This document shows, piece after piece, positions 49,824 through 57,668 of a stretch of DNA of 64,000 bases. The stretch is taken from positions 1,989,001 to 2,053,000 of the forward strand of contig NZ_CP059297.1 of NCBI RefSeq assembly GCF_017795885.1, in the 5' to 3' direction. The position numbers and the translations under genes are program-made. The notes under the pieces were generated by a model. That model worked only from the letters and a program-made list of their open reading frames with translations, ran no database searches and was not told the origin of the DNA. Numbering within the stretch: the first letter of the stretch is position 1; the number at the start of each line of letters is the position of its first letter. Source of the stretch: Brevundimonas sp. AJA228-03 (GTDB lineage Bacteria; Pseudomonadota; Alphaproteobacteria; Caulobacterales; Caulobacteraceae).

Positions 49824-50606
49824 TCATCCTTGCGCGCCAGCGGCAACGAGGGCGAGTTCGGCGGCATGGATGATCGCGATAAAGTCCTCGGCCTTCAGCG
49901 AAGCCCCACCAACGAGCGCGCCCCCGACATTCTCAACCGCCAGGATTTCTCGGGCGTTGTCGACGTTCACGGAACCGCCGTACAGGATGGGTGTGTGGCG
50001 GGCGCAATCGCCGAGCCGCTCGGTCATGGCTTCACGAGCGGCTGCATGGATTTCGGCGACCTGTTCCAGGGTAGGCGTCCGGCCGGTTCCGATGGCCCAG
50101 ACCGGTTCATAGGCCAAGGCCCATTCCCTACCCGCCAGGCGATCACTCAGCGATCCCAGAATCTGCTGTCGGACCACGGCGACCGCCTCTCCTGCCTCGC
50201 GCTCTGCCAAAGTCTCGCCAACGCAGATGATCGGAGCCAGCCCCGCCCTTATCGCTGCATCAGCCTTGGCCGAAACGATCGCATCGGTCTCGGCGCACAG
50301 CTGACGACGCTCGGAGTGGCCCACGATAACGAACGCGCACCCCGCCTCAAAAAGAAGCTCGGCAGAGATCGAGCCTGTATAGGCCCCGCGCGGCTCAGGG
50401 TGACAGTCCTGGCCCCCGATGCCGATTCCTGCCGGCCCGCCCATGCGTGCAAAGCGTTCGACCAGCGTCGCGGGAGGGCAGATGGCGACGTCGACCCGGC
50501 AGGGATCCTCGATCAGGCGGGCTGCGAGGCGTTCGAACTCCTTCGCCCCGGTGGACTCGCCGTTCATCTTCCAGTTGCCGACGATCATCTTCACGGATTG
50601 TTTCAT
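49824..50606 (-). CDS. tpiA: Triose-phosphate isomerase
   Basis: 260 residues. It interconverts dihydroxyacetone phosphate and glyceraldehyde 3-phosphate. The substrate Lys is in VGNWKMNG, the catalytic His in FVIVGHSERRQ, the base Glu in ALAYEPVWAIGTG, and the phosphate loop at ILYGGSVN. The start codon is directly preceded by a predicted promoter whose -10 is 7 bases away, with no ribosome-binding site, so the message may be leaderless. It is divergent from ppiD. Confidence 0.96.
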   Translation of the reverse strand: MKQSVKMIVGNWKMNGESTGAKEFERLAARLIEDPCRVDVAICPPATLVERFARMGGPAGIGIGGQDCHPEPRGAYTGSISAELLFEAGCAFVIVGHSERRQLCAETDAIVSAKADAAIRAGLAPIICVGETLAEREAGEAVAVVRQQILGSLSDRLAGREWALAYEPVWAIGTGRTPTLEQVAEIHAAAREAMTERLGDCARHTPILYGGSVNVDNAREILAVENVGGALVGGASLKAEDFIAIIHAAELALVAAGAQG

Positions 50607-50613
50607 CCGGCCT

Positions 50614-50641
50614 GTCTAGGCAGCGTCTCGCCGCCTGCCAA
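50614..50641 (-). promoter_or_regulatory. Predicted tpiA promoter, leaderless
   Basis: On the minus strand: TTGGCA (50636-50641), 16-bp spacer, CTAGAC (50614-50619), then 7 bases (AGGCCGG) and the tpiA ATG at 50606. The start point would fall at the start codon. Confidence 0.5.
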
Positions 50642-50650
50642 GCCCGGCGC

Positions 50651-50679
50651 TTGCGGGGGATAGGTCGCCTCCCCTATAC
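50651..50679 (+). promoter_or_regulatory. Predicted ppiD promoter
   Basis: TTGCGG (50651-50656), 17-bp spacer, CTATAC (50674-50679). The expected start point near 50686 leaves a ~47-nt leader before ppiD. It lies back to back with the tpiA promoter in the 126-bp divergent region. Confidence 0.5.
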
Positions 50680-50732
50680 GCCCATATCCCCATTCGCGGC
50701 GTGTCTCGCCGTCCGACCGTCAGGCCCACTCG

Positions 50733-52649
50733 ATGATTTCCCTGTTCCGTGCCTTCGCCAAATCCAAGTGGGCGGCGGGTCTGTTCGTCCTGCTGATCCT
50801 CAGCTTCCTGATCGTGGGCGGCAGCCAGACCGACGTCCTGCGCAATCTTGGCCCCAAACACATCATCACGGCGGGCGATCGCTCGGTCGATGTGGCCCAG
50901 TTCCGGTCGGAGTTCGAGCGCGTCCGCACCGGCATGCAGGAGCAGGCCGGACGTCCGGTCACAAACGAGGACCTCGTCAAGGAAAACGTCCACGTCCGCT
51001 ATCTGGAAGGCCAGACCAATCGTCTCGGCTTCCTGGACTGGGCCTACAAGGCCGGCATCCGTGTCAGTGAGGAGCTGGTCCTGAAGCGCATCCGCGAGAT
51101 TCCGGCCTTCTTCAACCAGGTCACGGGCCAGTTCGATCAGGCCCAGTACGAGCAGGCCCTGGCCGCCCAGAACGTGACGCCGGTCATGCTCGAGGACGAG
51201 TTCCGCGACACGGCCGTCAGCCAGCATTTCGGCACGGCCATCCAGGCGGGCCTGCGCACCCCGCGCATCTTCGGCGCGCTGCTGGCGGGTCAGGCCTTCC
51301 AGGTCCGCGACGGCCGCTGGTTCGAGGTGACCCAGGCCATGGCCGGCGCGACGCCCGCCCCGACCGACGCCCAGCTGACGGCCTTCATCAACGAGAACGC
51401 GAGCCAGCTGCGTCGGCCCGAATTCCGTATTGCCACGGTCCTGCTGTTCAACGATGCGCCGGGCTTCACTCCGCCGGCGATCCCCGAGGCGCGGGTCGTC
51501 GAGCGCTTCAACTTCCGCAAGGACGCCCTGTCGACCCCGGAACGCCGGACCTTCACGACCCTGACCGTTTCGACCCAGGCGGCCGCGGACCGCATCGCCG
51601 GCGCCCTGCGCGCGGGCCAGACCCCCCAGGCCGTGGCCGAGGCCAACAATATCCAGCCCGCCGTCTACGAGGCCCAGCCCCAAAGCGCCCTGCCCGATCC
51701 GGCCGTCGCCACCGCCGTCTTCGCTCTGGCCGCCAATCAGGTGTCCGCCCCGATCCAGGGCCGTGTCGGCTTCTCGGTCGCCAAGGTGACCGTGATCCTG
51801 CCCGGCACGCCCGCCACTCTGGAAGGGGTTCGCGGGGCCATCGTGGCGGAGCTCCAGGAAGAGGATATGAAGGCCCGCGTCTATGCCCGGGTGGAGGCCT
51901 ATGAGAAGGCGCGCACCGAGGGCAAGCCCCTGGCCGTCGCCGCCGAACAGGTCGGGGCCCGCTTCGTCCAGCTTCCCCCCTTCACCCAGGACGGCCGACT
52001 GCCCGACGGCCAGCCGATGAATGCCCCGCCGCAGATCCTCCAGAGCGCCTATGCCCTGACCCGGGGCGGCGAAAGCGATGTGATCGACGCCGGCCAGGGC
52101 CAGTATTTCGTGCTGCGCCTGGACGACATCCGTCCCGCCGCCTTGCCGGCCCTGGCCGAGGTCCGTGGGCCGCTGACCCAGCAGTGGACCCTGCGCGAGA
52201 ACGCCCGACGCCTGTCCACCAAGGCCGAGGAACTGGCCAAGCGTGTCCGCGACGGTCAGGACATCGCCGCCGTCGCGGCCTCGGCGGGTGCCACCCTGAT
52301 CAACCGCAGTGGCGTGCAACAGAATGCCGAAGCCCAGACCGCTCTGGGTCAGGGCGTGCTCGAGGGTCTGTTCGGCCAGAGCCGTGGCCAGATCTTCACC
52401 GGCCCCGGCACGAACAACAGCTTCGTCGTCGGCCGCGTCGATGCGGTGCGGCCGGCCGATCCCGCCACGGCCTCGCGTCTGGCCGATCAGATTCGCGGCC
52501 GCATCGGAAGCGACATCGTCAATGCCGGCGTCGAGCAGCTGGTGACGGCGGCGGCGGCGCGTTCGAAGGCGACCAATGATCCGGCGGCCGCGATCGAGGC
52601 CCTCGGCGTCACCGCACCGGAAGCGACGCCGACCGCTCCCGCTCCATGA
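50733..52649 (+). CDS. ppiD: PpiD/SurA-type peptidyl-prolyl isomerase
   Basis: 638 residues. One N-terminal TM (about residues 11-30; GLFVLLILSFLIVGG) anchors a periplasmic chaperone with a SurA_N-like helical domain (~35-170), a parvulin-type PPIase-like region (~225-370) and a C-terminal helical part ending Ala/Thr/Pro-rich. The order matches PpiD of the Sec translocon exit. Parvulin active-site residues are not clearly conserved, so isomerase activity is uncertain. The stop overlaps the trpE ATG, placing it ahead of the trp genes. Confidence 0.88.
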   Translation: MISLFRAFAKSKWAAGLFVLLILSFLIVGGSQTDVLRNLGPKHIITAGDRSVDVAQFRSEFERVRTGMQEQAGRPVTNEDLVKENVHVRYLEGQTNRLGFLDWAYKAGIRVSEELVLKRIREIPAFFNQVTGQFDQAQYEQALAAQNVTPVMLEDEFRDTAVSQHFGTAIQAGLRTPRIFGALLAGQAFQVRDGRWFEVTQAMAGATPAPTDAQLTAFINENASQLRRPEFRIATVLLFNDAPGFTPPAIPEARVVERFNFRKDALSTPERRTFTTLTVSTQAAADRIAGALRAGQTPQAVAEANNIQPAVYEAQPQSALPDPAVATAVFALAANQVSAPIQGRVGFSVAKVTVILPGTPATLEGVRGAIVAELQEEDMKARVYARVEAYEKARTEGKPLAVAAEQVGARFVQLPPFTQDGRLPDGQPMNAPPQILQSAYALTRGGESDVIDAGQGQYFVLRLDDIRPAALPALAEVRGPLTQQWTLRENARRLSTKAEELAKRVRDGQDIAAVAASAGATLINRSGVQQNAEAQTALGQGVLEGLFGQSRGQIFTGPGTNNSFVVGRVDAVRPADPATASRLADQIRGRIGSDIVNAGVEQLVTAAAARSKATNDPAAAIEALGVTAPEATPTAPAP

Positions 52650-54166
52650 GCGAGACGACCGACCGGCAGGCTCTGGTCGCGGGACTGAAGGCCGGAACGC
52701 CGCAGATCGCGGTGCGCCGGATCATCGACGACCTGGAGACGCCAGTGTCCGCCTATCTGAAGGTGGGCTGGGGCCGCCCTCACGCCTTCCTGCTGGAGTC
52801 GGTGGAAGGCGGCGCGCTGAACGGCCGATACTCGATCATCACGCTCGATCCTGACTTGGTCTGGCGCTGCCGCGATGGCGTCGCCTCGATCGCGCGAGGG
52901 CCGGATATCGCCGCCAGACGCTATACTGACCAGCCCGGCGGCGCGCTCGACAACCTCCGCGCCCTGATCGCGGAAACGCGGTTCGACCTGCCCGACGGCC
53001 TGCCTCCCATGGCCGCGGGCCTGTTCGGCGTCTTCGGCTACGACATGGTCCGCCTGCTGGAACCCCTCGGCGCGCCCAATCCCGATCCGCTCGATCTGCC
53101 CGACGCCGTCCTGACCCGCCCGTCGGTCATTGCCGTCTTCGATTCAGTGAAGCACGAGATCGTCGTCATGGCTCCGGTCTGGCCCGGGGACGACCCGGAG
53201 ACAGCCGTCGATGCCGCCGAGGCCCGGCTGGACGATTTCGAGGACCGGCTGCGTCGTCCCCTGCTCGGTCGTGCCCAGGCCACGCCCACCCCGGCCATTG
53301 ACTTTGCGTCCCCGGTCGATGCCGCCGCCTATGCCGGACTGGTCGCTGCGGCCAAGGACTACATCGGCGCGGGTGACATTTTTCAGGTCGTGCTCAGCCA
53401 CCGCTTCCGTGCGCCGTGGACGGGCGATCCGTTCGCCTTCTACCGCTCGCTGCGCCGCCAGAATCCGTCGCCCTATCTGTATTTTCTCACCTTCGACGAC
53501 TTTCAGCTGGCGGGCTCCAGCCCCGAGATCCTCGTGCGTCTGAAGGACGGCGGGGTCACCATTCGCCCGCTCGCCGGCACCCGGCCGCGCGGTGCGACGC
53601 CGGAGGCCGACCGGGCGCTGGAGGCCGAGCTTCTGGCCGATCCGAAGGAACGGGCCGAGCATCTGATGCTGCTGGACCTGGGTCGGAACGACGTGGGCCG
53701 AGTCGCCGCCCCCGGCAGCGTCAAGGTGACCGAGAGCTTCGTCGTCGAACGATACAGCCAGGTGATGCACATCGTCTCCAATGTCGAGGGTCGCGCCCAC
53801 CCCGACCTCGACGCGGTGGATACGCTTCTGGCCGCCCTGCCCGCCGGCACCCTGTCCGGCGCGCCCAAGGTTCGCGCCATGGAAATCATCGACGAGCTGG
53901 AGACGGAAAAGCGCGGTGTCGGCTATGGCGGCGGTGTCGGCTATATCTCGGCGGGCGGAGAGGCCGACATCTGCATCGTCCTGCGCACCGCCCTGTTCGC
54001 GGACGGCCAGGTCTTCGTCCAGGCCGGGGCCGGTGTCGTCGCCGACAGCGATCCGGCGGCCGAATATGCGGAAACCGAGGCCAAGGCCCGCGCCCCGATG
54101 CGGGCGGCCGGGGATGCCTGGCGGTTCGAGCTGGGCGCGCCCCTGAATGACGCGGGCGGTGTCTAG
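52646..54166 (+). CDS. trpE: Anthranilate synthase component I
   Basis: 506 residues. It converts chorismate to anthranilate with ammonia supplied by TrpG. The chorismate-binding core is clear: GAGDIFQVVLSHRF, PSPYLYFLTF, GSSPEILVRLKDG, RPLAGTRPRG, HLMLLDLGRNDVGRV, LPAGTLSGAPKVRAMEII and GYGGGVGYISAGGEADICI. N-terminal LLESVEGG is the tryptophan-feedback motif. It overlaps the ppiD stop by 4 bases. It is followed by a minus-strand small ORF before trpG, so trpG appears to have its own promoter. Confidence 0.96.
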   Translation: MSETTDRQALVAGLKAGTPQIAVRRIIDDLETPVSAYLKVGWGRPHAFLLESVEGGALNGRYSIITLDPDLVWRCRDGVASIARGPDIAARRYTDQPGGALDNLRALIAETRFDLPDGLPPMAAGLFGVFGYDMVRLLEPLGAPNPDPLDLPDAVLTRPSVIAVFDSVKHEIVVMAPVWPGDDPETAVDAAEARLDDFEDRLRRPLLGRAQATPTPAIDFASPVDAAAYAGLVAAAKDYIGAGDIFQVVLSHRFRAPWTGDPFAFYRSLRRQNPSPYLYFLTFDDFQLAGSSPEILVRLKDGGVTIRPLAGTRPRGATPEADRALEAELLADPKERAEHLMLLDLGRNDVGRVAAPGSVKVTESFVVERYSQVMHIVSNVEGRAHPDLDAVDTLLAALPAGTLSGAPKVRAMEIIDELETEKRGVGYGGGVGYISAGGEADICIVLRTALFADGQVFVQAGAGVVADSDPAAEYAETEAKARAPMRAAGDAWRFELGAPLNDAGGV

Positions 54167-54354
54167 GTCGTCGCGCTAACCGGCACCGGCTGATCCTCGA
54201 TCGCCACGCCTGGCCCCAGGATCATGACCCCGGCCAGCAGCACCGCCGCCGCCGCTGCGAGCGCTGCGGCCCCCAGCGTCGCCATGACACTTGGCTTCGA
54301 CTCGACCTCCACCAGCGCCTGCCGCGCCTGATCGATCTGGGCCTGCATGGTCAT
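54163..54354 (-). CDS. Short single-TM protein, antisense between trpE and trpG
   Basis: 63 residues. ATG 54354 is preceded on the minus strand by a good GGAGG ribosome-binding site with 8-base spacing. A polar N-terminus (about 25 residues) is followed by one strong TM (LGAAALAAAAAVLLAGVMIL) and a short tail. The end overlaps the trpE stop by 4 bases. No family recognised. The ribosome-binding site and clean membrane topology argue for a real gene, but coding composition in a short Ala-rich ORF is weak evidence. Confidence 0.55.
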   Translation of the reverse strand: MTMQAQIDQARQALVEVESKPSVMATLGAAALAAAAAVLLAGVMILGPGVAIEDQPVPVSATT

Positions 54355-54391
54355 GGACTCACCCTCCGGTTCGAATGCCGATCTCGAACCG

Positions 54392-54411
54392 CAACGGTTA
54401 ACGATCCGTTG
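54392..54411 (+). promoter_or_regulatory. Inverted repeat in the trpG upstream region
   Basis: CAACGG (54392-54397), 8 bases (TTAACGAT), CCGTTG (54406-54411). It lies between the divergent 63-residue ORF and trpG, 16 bases upstream of the predicted trpG -35. It is a possible operator for one or both. The spacer contains TTAAC. Confidence 0.4.
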
Positions 54412-54426
54412 TGCGCACGCGTCCGC

Positions 54427-54454
54427 TTGGCGGCAGTGAAACCAGTCTCTAGAA
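54427..54454 (+). promoter_or_regulatory. Predicted trpG promoter, leaderless
   Basis: TTGGCG (54427-54432), 16-bp spacer, CTAGAA (54449-54454), then 7 bases (GCGCCGG) and the trpG ATG at 54462. It closely matches the tpiA arrangement, including the CCGG directly before ATG. Confidence 0.5.
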
Positions 54455-54461
54455 GCGCCGG

Positions 54462-55052
54462 ATGATCCTCGTCGTCGATAACTACGACAGCTTTACCTAC
54501 AACCTCGTCCACTACCTCGCGGAGCTGGGCGCGCGCACGCATGTCGTCAGGAACGACGACCTGACCGTGGAGGAAGCCTGGGCCTTGAAGCCCGAGGCGG
54601 TGCTGCTGTCGCCTGGCCCCTGTGCGCCGGATCAGGCCGGCATCTGTCTGCCGCTGATCGCCACGGCACCCGACGACATGCCGATCCTCGGCGTCTGCCT
54701 GGGCCATCAGGCGATCGGCCAGGCCTTCGGCGGGGACGTCGTGCGGGCCAAGGCCCTGATGCACGGCAAGACCTCGCCCATCACCCACGACGGTCGCGGC
54801 CTGTTCGCGGGCCTGCCCAGCCCCTTCATCGCGACCCGCTATCACAGCCTCGCCGTGGCCCGCGCCACCCTGCCGAACAGCCTCGACGTCACCGCCTGGA
54901 CCGGGGACGGCGAGATCATGGGCGTCCAGCATCACGCCCGCCCGATCCACGGTGTTCAGTTCCACCCCGAATCCATCGCCACCGAACACGGCCATGCGCT
55001 TCTGGCCAACTTCCTCGATCTGGCGGGCGTCAAGCGCCTGGCCATGGTCTGA
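54462..55052 (+). CDS. trpG: Anthranilate synthase component II (glutamine amidotransferase)
   Basis: 196 residues. It releases ammonia from glutamine for TrpE. Class I amidotransferase motifs: [30 protein letters not shown], nucleophile Cys in [16 protein letters not shown], and the His-Glu pair in [15 protein letters not shown]. It starts a trpG-trpD-trpC run separated from trpE by 295 bases, with its own predicted promoter and no ribosome-binding site. Confidence 0.96.
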   Translation: MILVVDNYDSFTYNLVHYLAELGARTHVVRNDDLTVEEAWALKPEAVLLSPGPCAPDQAGICLPLIATAPDDMPILGVCLGHQAIGQAFGGDVVRAKALMHGKTSPITHDGRGLFAGLPSPFIATRYHSLAVARATLPNSLDVTAWTGDGEIMGVQHHARPIHGVQFHPESIATEHGHALLANFLDLAGVKRLAMV

Positions 55053-55056
55053 GGCG

Positions 55057-56091
55057 GTGTCCGAAGGATTCAAGCCGCTGCTGGCCCGGCTGGTCGACGG
55101 CCAGACGCTGAGCGAGTCGGAAGCCGGCGATTTCTTCGCCGCCTGCCTGCGCGGCGAACCGACCCCAGCCCAGGTCGCCGCCGCCGTCACCGCCCTGCGG
55201 ATCCGGGGCGAGACGGTGGACGAGATCACCGCCTTCGCCCGCGCCATGCGCGCCGCCGCCAGCCCCTTCGACCAGCCATATGACGTCATCGACACCTGTG
55301 GCACCGGGGGCGATGGCCAGCACACCTGGAATATCTCGACCGCCGCCGCACTGGTCCTGGCCGGCGCGGGCCTGAAGGTCGCCAAGCACGGCAACCGCGC
55401 CCTCAGCTCCCGATCGGGCTCGTCCGACGTGCTTTCGGCGCTGGGAGTCGACCTGACCGCCGGGCCGGAGCGTCAGAAACAGGCGCTGGACGAAGCGGGC
55501 ATCTGCTTCCTGTTCGCGCCGCATTATCACGGGGCCATGCGCCACGTCGGGCCGATCCGGGCCGAGATCGGCTTTCGCACTGTGTTCAACCTGCTGGGTC
55601 CCCTGTCCAACCCGGCGCTCGCCCGGCGTCAGGTCATGGGCGTCTATGACCCGCGCCTGCTGGAGCCCCTGGCCCGGGTGCTCGGAAACCTTGGGGCCAC
55701 CCGCGCCTGGACCGTGCACGGTCAGGGACTGGACGAACTGACCACGACCGGCCCGACCGAGGTCGCTGAATGGAAGGACGGAACTGTCCGCCGCTTCACC
55801 GTGACGCCCGAGGACGCCGGCCTGCCCCGCGCCGACATCGCCGCCCTGCGCGGGGGCGACGCCGAGACCAATGCCGCCGCCCTGACTGCCCTGCTCGACG
55901 GCGCGACCGGGCCCTATCGCGACGTCGTCCTGCTGAACGCCGCCGCCGCCCTGATCGTCGCGGACAAGGCGGCGGACCTCAGGGAAGGGGTAGCCATCGC
56001 CGCCCGCGCCATCGACAACGGTGCGGCCCGGACAGCCCTGACGAAGCTGGCCGCCATCACCTCCGCGCCCGAGCCGGAGTCGGCCGCATGA
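55057..56091 (+). CDS. trpD: Anthranilate phosphoribosyltransferase
   Basis: 344 residues from GTG 55057, 4 bases after trpG; the longer frame runs through trpG and is rejected. It joins anthranilate to PRPP. The diagnostic motifs are [60 protein letters not shown] and [19 protein letters not shown]. Length matches the family. The TGA overlaps the trpC ATG. Confidence 0.95.
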   Translation: MSEGFKPLLARLVDGQTLSESEAGDFFAACLRGEPTPAQVAAAVTALRIRGETVDEITAFARAMRAAASPFDQPYDVIDTCGTGGDGQHTWNISTAAALVLAGAGLKVAKHGNRALSSRSGSSDVLSALGVDLTAGPERQKQALDEAGICFLFAPHYHGAMRHVGPIRAEIGFRTVFNLLGPLSNPALARRQVMGVYDPRLLEPLARVLGNLGATRAWTVHGQGLDELTTTGPTEVAEWKDGTVRRFTVTPEDAGLPRADIAALRGGDAETNAAALTALLDGATGPYRDVVLLNAAAALIVADKAADLREGVAIAARAIDNGAARTALTKLAAITSAPEPESAA

Positions 56092-56903
56092 CCGACATCC
56101 TGGAACAGATCGCCGCCTACAAACGGGTCGAGGTCAAGGCGCGCAAGGCCGCCCGTCCGCTGGCCGAGGTCGAATCGCTCGCCCGGGTCGCCGACATGCC
56201 GCGCGGCTTTCTCGACGCCCTGCGCAAGCGCTCGCAGGACGGGCACCCCGCCCTGATCGCCGAGATCAAGAAGGCCAGCCCCTCCAAAGGTCTGATCCGC
56301 GCCGACTTCGACCCGCCCGCCCTGGCCCGCGCCTATGAGGCGGGCGGCGCGACCTGCCTGTCCGTCCTGACGGATCAACCCAGCTTTCACGGCCACGACG
56401 ACTTCCTGATCGCCGCCCGCGCCGCCACCGCCCTGCCCTGTCTGCGCAAGGACTTTCTCGTCGACCCCTGGCAGGTGGCCGAGAGCCGGGCGCTGGGGGC
56501 CGACTGCATCCTGATCATCCTGTCGATGGTTGACGACGCCCTGGCCGTCGACCTGCTGGCCGAGGCCCGCCGCTTCGGCATGGACGCCCTGATCGAGACC
56601 CATGACGAAGCCGAGATGGCCCGCGCCGTGGCGCTTTCTGAGCCAGACGCGGGCGGCGTCCTGATCGGCATCAACAACCGTTCCCTGCGCACCTTCGAGG
56701 TCGATCTGTCCGCCACCGCCCGCTATGCCGCCATGGCCCCCGCCGGAGCCCTGCTGGTCGCCGAGAGCGGGATCTCTATGGCGGCGGACGTCGCCGAGGT
56801 GGCGGCGGCGGGGGCCCGGGCCATCCTCGTCGGCGAAAGCCTGATGCGGCAACCGGACGTCGAGGCCGCCACGCGGTCGCTGCTGGAGCCTGTTTCCCGT
56901 TAA
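56088..56903 (+). CDS. trpC: Indole-3-glycerol phosphate synthase
   Basis: 271 residues from ATG 56088 (ATGA with trpD). TIM-barrel enzyme making indole-3-glycerol phosphate. Motifs: [64 protein letters not shown] and LLVAESGIS. It is a single-function TrpC, without the fused TrpF of E. coli. lexA follows; moaC and moeA, which I recall between trpC and lexA in Caulobacter and other alphaproteobacteria, are absent. Confidence 0.95.
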   Translation: MTDILEQIAAYKRVEVKARKAARPLAEVESLARVADMPRGFLDALRKRSQDGHPALIAEIKKASPSKGLIRADFDPPALARAYEAGGATCLSVLTDQPSFHGHDDFLIAARAATALPCLRKDFLVDPWQVAESRALGADCILIILSMVDDALAVDLLAEARRFGMDALIETHDEAEMARAVALSEPDAGGVLIGINNRSLRTFEVDLSATARYAAMAPAGALLVAESGISMAADVAEVAAAGARAILVGESLMRQPDVEAATRSLLEPVSR

Positions 56904-56904
56904 G

Positions 56905-56958
56905 TTGACATTAGGGAGGAACACTTACAGAACATCGACAACGGTTCACGACTTGTTC
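56905..56958 (+). promoter_or_regulatory. lexA promoter region with two SOS boxes
   Basis: GAACACTTACAGAAC (56919-56933) is GTTC-N7-GTTC on the minus strand; GTTCACGACTTGTTC (56944-56958) is the same motif on the plus strand. GTTC-N7-GTTC is the known LexA operator of alphaproteobacteria. A consensus -35 TTGACA (56905-56910) overlaps the sequence just after the trpC stop, so the first box covers the expected -10 and start region. LexA autoregulation is the natural reading. Confidence 0.85.
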
Positions 56959-56975
56959 TGAAGGCGATTCTCACC

Positions 56976-57668
56976 ATGCTGACGAAAAAGCAGCACGAAC
57001 TCCTGATGTTCATCCACGAGCGGATCAAGGAGACGGGCGTCTCCCCCTCGTTCGACGAGATGAAAGAGGCTCTGGATCTGGCGTCCAAGTCCGGCATCCA
57101 CCGGCTGATCACGGCGCTGGAGGAACGCGGCTTCATCCGCCGCCTCGCCCACCGCGCCCGCGCCCTTGAGGTCGTGAAGCTGCCGGAACAGGCCACGACC
57201 GGCCCGGTCCGGGGCCGCGCCCCCTTCCGCCCCGACGTCATCGAGGGCGGCGGCCGTCCGCGGGCGGCAGAACCCGCCAACGACACCCGCGAACTGGTTC
57301 TGGTCGGCAAGATCGCCGCCGGCGTGCCCATTGCCGCGATCCAGCAGGATCACGGCCGCTATCATGTGCCCGAAGCCATGCTGGGCGCGGGCGAACACTA
57401 CATGCTCGAGATCGAGGGCGATTCGATGATCGAGGCCGGTATCTTGAACGGCGATCTGGTGGTCATCAAACGGGTCGATACCGCCTCGTCCGGCGAGATT
57501 GTCGTCGCCCTGGTCGAGGGCGAGGAGGCGACGCTGAAGCGGCTGCGCCGGAAGGGCAACTCCATCGCCCTCGAGCCCGCCAACCGCGCCTATGAAACCC
57601 GCATCTTCGGCCCCGACCAGGTCGAGGTCCAGGGCAAGCTGGTCGGTCTCATCCGCCAGTATCACTAG
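56976..57668 (+). CDS. lexA: SOS repressor LexA
   Basis: 230 residues. The N-terminal winged-helix DNA-binding domain (1-65) has [32 protein letters not shown]. The C-terminal S24 peptidase domain shows the Ala115-Gly116 cleavage site ([11 protein letters not shown]), catalytic Ser150 (GDSMIEAG) and Lys188 (EATLKRL). RecA-ssDNA triggers autocleavage and SOS induction. Two GTTC-N7-GTTC boxes lie upstream. The 3' end overlaps that of the convergent comEC by 20 bases. Confidence 0.97.
   Translation: MLTKKQHELLMFIHERIKETGVSPSFDEMKEALDLASKSGIHRLITALEERGFIRRLAHRARALEVVKLPEQATTGPVRGRAPFRPDVIEGGGRPRAAEPANDTRELVLVGKIAAGVPIAAIQQDHGRYHVPEAMLGAGEHYMLEIEGDSMIEAGILNGDLVVIKRVDTASSGEIVVALVEGEEATLKRLRRKGNSIALEPANRAYETRIFGPDQVEVQGKLVGLIRQYH

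Noticed and set aside
50616..52319. A 567-codon minus-strand frame opposite ppiD
   Set aside because: Gly/Leu/Gln/Arg-rich antisense product with no family pattern; ppiD has a promoter and normal domain order.
56155..56905. A trp attenuator or leader peptide
   Set aside because: No short Trp-rich ORF with alternative hairpins precedes trpE or trpG; trpE overlaps ppiD and trpG appears leaderless.
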